Shown piece after piece: positions 7,578 to 14,107 of a stretch of 14,107 nucleotides of DNA. Source of the stretch: Porphyrobacter sp. (GTDB lineage Bacteria; Pseudomonadota; Alphaproteobacteria; Sphingomonadales; Sphingomonadaceae); assembly GCA_018991295.1 (NCBI GenBank), contig JAGKSZ010000102.1:1-14107 (forward strand), read 5' to 3'. Position numbers and translations under genes: made by a program. The notes under the pieces were generated by a model. It did no database searches. It saw only the letters and a list, made by a program, of their open reading frames with translations, and was not told where the DNA came from. How positions within the stretch are numbered: position 1 is the first letter of the stretch; each line of letters starts with the position of its first letter.

Positions 7578-8177
7578 ATGAGCACCATGACCACGATGCC
7601 CGATACCGCCATTGCCCGCCGCGCCATGATCGACAGCCAGCTGCGCACCAGCGGCGTGAACGAGGAATATGTGCTGGCCCGGATGCTGGCCGTCCCGCGT
7701 GAGGATTTCCTGCCCGAAGGCAAGGCCGCACAGGCCTATATCGACCGGGCGGTGATGCTGGGCGATTCAGGTCACCTTGCCGCGCCGCTGTTCTACGGCA
7801 AGCTGCTGCTGGAAGCCGCACCGCGCCCGGCCGACCGCGTGCTGGTGGTGAGCGGGGGCACGGATTACCTCGCCGCGCTGATCGCGCCGCTGGCTGGCAC
7901 CGTCACGCCAATCACCGCTGGCGAGGCTGCCGCGCTTGCCGGGGCGGGCGAGTATGATCTGATCGTCGTCGATGGTGCGATCGAACAGCTGCCCGATGGG
8001 CTGGCAGCAGCGCTGGCTGATGGTGGCCGGATCGTCACCGGCCTCGTGCTGCGGCAGGTCACACGGCTTGCCAGCGGGCGCAAGATCGCAGGGCAGGTGA
8101 ACCTTGCCACTCTCGAAGATCTCGGCATCCCCGTGCTTGCCGCCTTTGCTGCGCCCAAGAGCTGGACCTTCGCGTGA
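7578..8177 (+). CDS. Protein-L-isoaspartate O-methyltransferase family protein, degenerate
   Basis: This 199-residue protein is related to the SAM-dependent repair enzyme Pcm. The N-terminal region (RRAMIDSQLRTSGVNEEYVLARMLAVPREDFLPE, about 14-47) matches the family well. However, the SAM-binding motif I, normally a VLEIGTGSGY-like stretch, reads VLVVSGGTDY (88-97), with the acidic residue and two of the three glycines gone. The segment that normally carries the GDG motif is also missing between about 110 and 125. Methyltransferase activity is therefore doubtful. Starts at 7533 (TTG), 7578, 7587 and 7596 are possible; 7578 fits the promoter position, and the TTG is part of the -35. The stop overlaps the GTG of the tolC-type gene by four bases, so the pair is translationally coupled. 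I recall the same neighbour order in other alphaproteobacteria, which suggests a conserved role linked to the channel rather than repair. Confidence 0.85.
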   Translation: MSTMTTMPDTAIARRAMIDSQLRTSGVNEEYVLARMLAVPREDFLPEGKAAQAYIDRAVMLGDSGHLAAPLFYGKLLLEAAPRPADRVLVVSGGTDYLAALIAPLAGTVTPITAGEAAALAGAGEYDLIVVDGAIEQLPDGLAAALADGGRIVTGLVLRQVTRLASGRKIAGQVNLATLEDLGIPVLAAFAAPKSWTFA

Positions 8178-9640
8178 GCGCAAACGGCGCCTTGATGCGG
8201 CTGGCCGGAGCGGCAAGCCTGCTGGCGCTCGCCGCGCCGGCTGCGGCCGACAACCTGCGCGAGGCGCTGGTCAATGCCTATAACACCAATCCAACCCTTC
8301 AGTCCGCCCGCGCCACCCAGCGCGCGGTAGACGAGAACGTGCCGATCCAGCGCGCTTCGGGGCTGCCTTCGGTCGATATCACCGCAACCCATATCGAATT
8401 CGTCCAGCAATCGGCCAACGCCTTCACCGCGCCTGAACGCAACCTCGGGGTGGTCGCGGCCGTGCTGGTGCCGGTCTATTCGGGCGGCGCGGTGCGCAAC
8501 GCCATCGCCGCGGCCAAGGAGCGGGTCGAGGCCGGGCAGGCGGACCTGCGCAATTCCGAAAGCACGCTGTTCGCGCAGGTCGTGGCCGCTTACATGGACG
8601 TGTTGCGCACCGAGGCGCTGGTGGCGCTGGCAACCAACAATGTCGATGTGCTGCGCACCAATCTTGAAGCGACCAGTGACCGCTTCCAGATCGGCGATCT
8701 GACCATCACCGATGTCGCCCAGTCGCGCGCGCGGCTTGCGGTGGCGGAGGGCGATCGGCAATCGGCCGAGGCCAATCTGATCGCCGCACGCGAAACCTAT
8801 ATCCGCCTTGTCGGACAGGCGCCGGACGGGCTTGATGCCCCCCCGCCGCTCCCCGGCCTGCCGGGCACGGTGGGCGAGGCAATCGTCACCGCGCTCGAAA
8901 ACAACCCCAACCTCGAAGCCGCCAAGCTGCGCGCCGAGGCTGCCGGTTTTGACACCAAGGCCGCAGGCGCGGGACGGCTGCCCACTGTCGGCGTCTTCGT
9001 CAACGGCCAGTACAGCGATTTCTACGGCACGCTGGGCGGCCCGGTCGCGGCGAACTTCGCGCAGAGCGAAAAGACCGCCAATGCCGGGGTGCGCGTCACC
9101 ATCCCGCTGTTTCAGGGTGGGCTGCCCGCCGCCCGCCAGCGTCAGGCCGGTGCCCGCGAAAGCGCGGCGCTGGAGGATGTGATCGCAGCCGAACGCCAGA
9201 TCATCGCTGAAACCCGGGCCACCTATGCCAACTGGCAGGCGGCCAATGGCGTCATCAAGAGCGCGCAGGCCGCTGTCGAGGCTGCCGAACTCAGCCTTGA
9301 GGGCGTGCGTGCGGAAAATTCGATCGGCAATCGCCAGATCCTCGATGTGCTCAACGCCGAACAGGAACTGGTGCAGGCCCGCGCCCAATTGGTGACCGCG
9401 CGGCGCAATGCCTATGTCGCCGGATTCAACCTGCTGGCGCTGATGGGCCGGGCCGAAGCGCGCGATCTCAACCTTGATACGGGCGGCGTTCTCTATGATC
9501 CGCAGGTCAATGCCGACCGGGTGAGCAGCAAGATGTGGGACTGGGACCGCGATCCCGAACCGGCGGCGAAATCCACCAGCACCGTTGACATTCCCCCCGC
9601 CACGGCAACAATCGGCCCGCAATTGCTGCCCGGCGAATGA
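8174..9640 (+). CDS. tolC: TolC family outer membrane efflux/secretion protein
   Basis: This is a 488-residue outer membrane channel of the TolC/OEP family, which as a trimer forms a beta-barrel and a periplasmic alpha-helical tunnel for RND efflux or type I secretion. A signal peptide ends after about Ala25 (AAPAAA before DNLREAL). The mature protein opens with the family start LREALVNAYNTNPTLQSAR and shows two related OEP halves (about 26-220 and 235-430). Each has long Ala/Glu/Gln-rich helices, and the LVPVYSGGAV and VTIPLFQGG segments are the paired strand regions. The GTG at 8174 overlaps the upstream stop as GTGA. An ATG at 8195 would give a shorter but still workable signal peptide. 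The C-terminal tail (about 450-488) is Pro/Ser-rich and probably disordered in the periplasm. No pump or adaptor gene is in the window, so the partner is unknown. Control is probably by the dyad at 7540-7563. Confidence 0.94.
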   Translation: MSANGALMRLAGAASLLALAAPAAADNLREALVNAYNTNPTLQSARATQRAVDENVPIQRASGLPSVDITATHIEFVQQSANAFTAPERNLGVVAAVLVPVYSGGAVRNAIAAAKERVEAGQADLRNSESTLFAQVVAAYMDVLRTEALVALATNNVDVLRTNLEATSDRFQIGDLTITDVAQSRARLAVAEGDRQSAEANLIAARETYIRLVGQAPDGLDAPPPLPGLPGTVGEAIVTALENNPNLEAAKLRAEAAGFDTKAAGAGRLPTVGVFVNGQYSDFYGTLGGPVAANFAQSEKTANAGVRVTIPLFQGGLPAARQRQAGARESAALEDVIAAERQIIAETRATYANWQAANGVIKSAQAAVEAAELSLEGVRAENSIGNRQILDVLNAEQELVQARAQLVTARRNAYVAGFNLLALMGRAEARDLNLDTGGVLYDPQVNADRVSSKMWDWDRDPEPAAKSTSTVDIPPATATIGPQLLPGE

Positions 9641-9645
9641 TTGCG

Positions 9646-9660
9646 GTCCCGATTCGGGAC
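9646..9660. repeat. 15-base palindrome centred on GATTC between tolC and popZ
   Basis: GTCCCGA and TCGGGAC flank one T in the 48-base gap between the two genes. The centre contains GATTC, a GANTC site of the type methylated by CcrM in alphaproteobacteria. It may be a short RNA hairpin at the tolC 3' end or a DNA-binding site affecting popZ. Confidence 0.4.
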
Positions 9661-9688
9661 ACAGTGGCAGCACCAGACGGGGCGAAGA

Positions 9689-10183
9689 ATGGGCCAGGAA
9701 AACGAGGCTTCGGTCGAGGAAATCCTCGAATCGATCAAGAAAGTGATCGCGCGCGACAACCGCGCCGGTGCGCTTGAAGCGCGGCGGCGGCGGATGCTGG
9801 TGTCCGACGAACCCGAAGCTGAACCCGCCCCGCTCGCCCGCACCCATCAGGTGCGCGATGCCGAGGACGTGCTCGATCTGAGCGCGATGGAATGCGAGGC
9901 CGATATCGAGGCGCCGGTCATGCCGATGGCCGAGTCTGACGAATCGCCCCTGATTGCCGATACCGTGCGCGATGCGATGCAGGAAAACCTCGCCGCTCTC
10001 GCCATGCTGGCCGAGCCGCCTGCGCGTCCGCAGATCGTGCGGCAGGGGGAAACCTCGCTTGAGGGCCTGACCCGCGAGCTGCTGCGCCCGATGCTGGCCG
10101 AATGGCTGGAAGCGAACCTGCCGGCGATGGTCGAAGGGCTTGTGCAGGCCGAAATCGCCCGGATCGTCGGCAAGCGGCGCTAA
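9689..10183 (+). CDS. popZ: PopZ-like polar organising protein (DUF2497)
   Basis: This 164-residue protein has the layout of PopZ, the alphaproteobacterial hub that self-assembles at cell poles, anchors the ParB-centromere complex and recruits cell-cycle regulators. The N-terminal helix SVEEILESIKKVIARDN (about 8-24) matches the partner-binding helix of the family. The middle (about 35-115) is acidic, Pro/Ala-rich and likely disordered. The C-terminal region, TRELLRPMLAEWLEANLPAMVEGLVQAEIARIV (about 128-160), is the DUF2497 multimerisation helix set. Length is close to Caulobacter PopZ (177). The ATG at 9689 is chosen because the conserved N-terminus begins there; its Shine-Dalgarno sequence is weak, and the frame extends to a TTG at 9641. 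It lies 48 bases after the tolC-type gene and may be co-transcribed. I recall DUF2497 genes near valS in other alphaproteobacteria; here a peptidase gene follows instead. Confidence 0.88.
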   Translation: MGQENEASVEEILESIKKVIARDNRAGALEARRRRMLVSDEPEAEPAPLARTHQVRDAEDVLDLSAMECEADIEAPVMPMAESDESPLIADTVRDAMQENLAALAMLAEPPARPQIVRQGETSLEGLTRELLRPMLAEWLEANLPAMVEGLVQAEIARIVGKRR

Positions 10184-10223
10184 GTTCTGGCGCTTCGCGG
10201 GCGGGGGGAGTAATCCCGCCGCC

Positions 10224-12379
<2,156 letters not shown>

Positions 12380-12383
<4 letters not shown>

Positions 12384-12790
12384 GCCGCAAGGAGCTGGAA
12401 TCCGCGCGCCATTCGCTCGCCAAGCATTTTGGCGACCCGGACAAGGGCACCGCGATCACGCGGCACATCATGCTGTGCGCGCTGTCCGAAAAGCAGAAAT
12501 GCTGTTCGCGCGAGGCGGGCGAGGAGGCCTGGGGCTTTCTCAAATCACGCCTCAAGGAACTGGGGCTGGTCGGCCCGCAGCGTGACAGCCAAAGCAATCG
12601 GGGGCCGGGCGGCGGGGTGCAGCGCACCAAGGCCGATTGCCTGCAGATCTGCGCCGCAGGGCCTGTCGCGGTCGTGTGGCCTGACGGGGTTTGGTATCAT
12701 TCCTGCTCGCCCACGGTGCTGGAGCGGATCATTCAGGAACACCTGATCGGCGGGGTGCCGGTGGAAGATTTCCGGCTGAAAGCGGACTGA
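12380..12790 (+). CDS. Thioredoxin-like [2Fe-2S] ferredoxin
   Basis: This is a 136-residue cytosolic protein of the thioredoxin-fold [2Fe-2S] ferredoxin family (Shethna/Aquifex Fd4 type). Ligand cysteines follow the family pattern: Cys33 (HIMLC), Cys41 or Cys42, then Cys87 and Cys91 in ADCLQICAAGPVAVVWPDGVWY, the most conserved block. The C-terminal VLERIIQEHLIGGVPVEDF helix and tail also match. An extra Cys109 is probably not a ligand. It would carry electrons or act in Fe-S handling; the partner is not known. The ATG at 12380 is selected because AGGA is six bases upstream and the start overlaps the peptidase stop by four bases, giving tight coupling to an exported peptidase, an unexpected functional pair. 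The ATG-less extension to 12326 lies inside the peptidase gene. It is convergent with the small membrane gene, with only 27 bases between the stops. Confidence 0.9.
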
Positions 12791-12817
12791 TCGGACGAAG
12801 GATGCGAGGGGGAACCC

Positions 12818-13129
12818 TCAGTCCTCTTTCGGGCTCCAGAATTCGTCCTTGCCCGGCATGTGATTGTCGACCGATTCGTCGTGGCCGGTGCCGTTGCTGA
12901 GGAACACCAGTCCCATCAATCCCCCGCCCAGCAGCATCGTCAGGCTGATGCCCAGCGCCACCGCGATGTAGAAATGCACCGAAATCATGCCGTTATAGGC
13001 AAACAGCAGCCCCATCGCCAAAGCCACGGTCAGCACCGTTGCGGCGAGCAGCCATTTCATGATCTGTCGGTAGCGCGCCCAGGCGTGGGCCGCGTTCACG
13101 GGATCATCGAGCGGAGACTTGCGGTTCAT
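12818..13129 (-). CDS. Small two-helix membrane protein, hypothetical
   Basis: This 103-residue protein has a polar N-terminus (SPLDDPVNAAHAWARYRQIMKW), two membrane helices (about 25-45 and 52-77, the second with a GGGLMG glycine run), and an acidic cytosolic tail ending EFWSPKED. The pattern with an LDDPxNAAxAWxRYR opening is familiar from hypothetical proteins of sphingomonads, but no function is known to me. Starts at 13129 and 13141 are both possible; I favour 13129 because the recalled family opening begins there, and neither has a strong ribosome binding site. The open frame extends far upstream only as a shadow of the CBS gene. A five-base stem with a GGAA loop (12806-12819) overlaps its stop codon and may help end the two convergent transcripts. 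Confidence 0.75.
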   Translation of the reverse strand: MNRKSPLDDPVNAAHAWARYRQIMKWLLAATVLTVALAMGLLFAYNGMISVHFYIAVALGISLTMLLGGGLMGLVFLSNGTGHDESVDNHMPGKDEFWSPKED

Positions 13130-13264
13130 GGCGCCCGACATGGCGCGGCGCCTGCCGCATTGCAACGCGCAAAGGCTGCAAGGCCCTGCGCAAGCGATGC
13201 AATCAGCGATTCGCCTTTTGCCGGGAATCATGTCACTTTCGCTTGTGGAGAGAGGAGGCCAGTC

Positions 13265-13696
13265 ATGACCATTGCCCGCATCATCGCCCAGCGCGCCCCC
13301 GCCGATATCATCGCCTGTGACGTGACCACCCCAGTCTCTGAGGTGGTGCAGACCCTCGCCACCAAACGCATCGGGGCACTGCCGGTGCTGCGCGACGGGC
13401 GCGTGGCAGGCATCGTTTCGGAACGCGATGTGATCTACCGCCTTGCCGACCACGGCGGCGCGTGCCTCGATATGCCGGTGGAGCAGATCATGACCTCGCC
13501 CGCGGTCACGGTGGAACCGGCGACGACGGTGGACGAGGCATTGAGCATGATGACCCGCCGCCGTTTCCGCCATTTTCCCGTGGTCGAGAACGGCACGCTC
13601 ATCGCCTTCATCTCGATCGGGGATCTGGTGAAGCACAAGATGGACGAAGTGCAGCACGAGGCTGAGGCGCTGCGCCACTATATTCAGGCCGTGTGA
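13265..13696 (+). CDS. CBS domain-containing protein (two CBS domains)
   Basis: This is a 143-residue cytosolic protein made almost entirely of a tandem CBS pair (Bateman module): CBS1 about 12-65, with GALPVLRDGRVAGIVSERDVI, and CBS2 about 76-130, with FRHFPVVENGTLIAFISIGDLVK. Such modules bind adenine nucleotides such as AMP, ATP or SAM, and sense energy state. Stand-alone pairs may regulate other proteins, but the target cannot be read here. The C-terminal helix (about 125-140) is charged. The ATG at 13265 has a strong GAGAGGAGG at 13250-13258, six bases upstream; longer frames upstream run antisense to the membrane gene and are not coding. The 39-base gap to the erpA-type gene contains that gene's own promoter, so both shared and separate transcription are possible. 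Confidence 0.92.
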   Translation: MTIARIIAQRAPADIIACDVTTPVSEVVQTLATKRIGALPVLRDGRVAGIVSERDVIYRLADHGGACLDMPVEQIMTSPAVTVEPATTVDEALSMMTRRRFRHFPVVENGTLIAFISIGDLVKHKMDEVQHEAEALRHYIQAV

Positions 13697-13700
13697 CCGC

Positions 13701-13729
13701 TTGAGAAGCACGCAGGCGCACCCTAGATT
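13701..13729 (+). promoter_or_regulatory. Sigma70-like promoter predicting a leaderless erpA transcript
   Basis: TTGAGA (13701-13706) and TAGATT (13724-13729) are separated by exactly 17 bases (five and four consensus matches of six). The predicted start, seven bases after the -10, is 13736, the A of the ATG. No Shine-Dalgarno sequence lies in the six bases between. Confidence 0.55.
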
Positions 13730-13735
13730 AACCCC

Positions 13736-14068
13736 ATGAGCGCCGAACCCCTGATCCTCACCCCTTCCGCTGCCAAGCGGGTGGCCTTCATCGCCTCCAA
13801 GCAAGCGCGCCCGGCGATCCTGCGCCTTGCGGTCGAGGGCGGGGGGTGTTCGGGCTTCCAGTACAAGTTCGAACTGGCTGATGGCGCTGATGCGGACGAT
13901 TCGGTGTCGGAAACCGATGGCGTGAAACTGGTGGTGGATCCGGTCAGCCTCGATCTGATCGCGGGCAGCACGGTGGATTTCGTCGAATCGCTGGGCGGCG
14001 CGGCCTTCAAGGTCGAAAACCCGCAAGCCGCCGCCGGATGCGGATGCGGCGCAAGCTTCGGGATCTAG
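13736..14068 (+). CDS. erpA: A-type iron-sulfur carrier protein (ErpA/IscA family)
   Basis: This 110-residue HesB/IscA-family protein delivers Fe-S clusters to apo-enzymes. The three conserved cysteines are present: Cys38 in GGCSGFQY, and Cys102 and Cys104 in the C-terminal GCGCGASF. The usual N-terminal LTPSAAKRVAFI helix opens the fold and DPVSLDLIAGSTVDFVE fills the middle. The length and the GCGCG end fit ErpA-type proteins of alphaproteobacteria. IscA or SufA are close alternatives; without a neighbouring isc or suf operon, ErpA is the best label. The start has no Shine-Dalgarno sequence, but a promoter is positioned for leaderless transcription. It follows the CBS gene by 39 bases. It is not clearly linked to the [2Fe-2S] ferredoxin 1 kb upstream, but that protein would need such a carrier. 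Confidence 0.9.
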   Translation: MSAEPLILTPSAAKRVAFIASKQARPAILRLAVEGGGCSGFQYKFELADGADADDSVSETDGVKLVVDPVSLDLIAGSTVDFVESLGGAAFKVENPQAAAGCGCGASFGI

Positions 14069-14088
14069 AAAACTCCAGCACCCCCATT

Positions 14089-14107
14089 CCGTTCGCCCTG
14101 AGCTTGT
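14089..14107. repeat. Truncated sphingomonad intergenic repeat at the right edge
   Basis: CCGTTCGCCCTGAGCTTGT begins 21 bases after the erpA stop and is cut by the window end. From memory this is the left half of a palindromic repeat (continuing with CGAAGGGC) scattered between genes in many Sphingomonadales genomes. Only half is visible here, so the palindrome itself is not proven. Confidence 0.55.

Noticed and set aside
13142..13264. Repeated TGCAA motifs (ATTGCA...TGCAAT) between the small membrane gene and the CBS gene
   Set aside because: The six-base arms are about 35 bases apart and the other copies are irregular, so this is not convincing as an operator.

Overview
The base composition (mostly GC-rich), the dense codon use and the gene set point to an alphaproteobacterium of the order Sphingomonadales, probably close to Erythrobacter, Porphyrobacter or Sphingomonas. 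The evidence is an UrcA-family secreted protein, a PopZ/DUF2497 protein beside a TolC-type outer membrane protein, a LytS/LytTR pair, and a truncated copy of what I recall as a common sphingomonad intergenic repeat at the right edge. This placement is inference from gene families, not from a marker gene.

Left edge (1 to about 1670): two plus-strand genes of lower GC. One is an unrecognised protein whose frame runs off the left edge. The other is a 142-residue DUF6641-like protein. A short AT-rich, hairpin-rich tract follows and ends in a good rho-independent terminator. This looks like the end of an acquired element, although no integrase is visible.

From 1722 to 3162 the minus strand carries a small two-helix membrane protein, then a metallophosphoesterase with a three-helix membrane protein just upstream of it in a likely operon. 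An urcA-family gene on the plus strand (3391-3714) has a strong terminator. From 3844 to 7371 the minus strand carries a LytTR response regulator overlapping its LytS-type sensor kinase, then class II fumarase further upstream.

From 7533 to 12790 a plus-strand series runs: degenerate protein-L-isoaspartate methyltransferase homologue, TolC-type outer membrane channel, PopZ-like polar organiser, secreted S9 peptidase, and thioredoxin-like 2Fe-2S ferredoxin. Gaps are short and two pairs overlap by four bases, so much of this may be one operon. A promoter with an 8+8 inverted repeat between its -35 and -10 elements stands at its head. This suggests that a dimeric, perhaps TetR-type, repressor controls the efflux gene.

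The right end holds a small minus-strand membrane protein, a two-CBS-domain protein, and an ErpA/IscA A-type iron-sulfur carrier. The erpA-type gene has a sigma70-like promoter placed so that transcription would start at the A of its ATG, a candidate leaderless mRNA. No gene-free stretch exceeds 300 bases. I see no tRNA, rRNA, CRISPR array, transposase or complete mobile element. Nothing amounts to a proven new system. The best leads are the left-edge cassette, the efflux operator, the methyltransferase homologue without its SAM-binding motif, and the peptidase-ferredoxin overlap.
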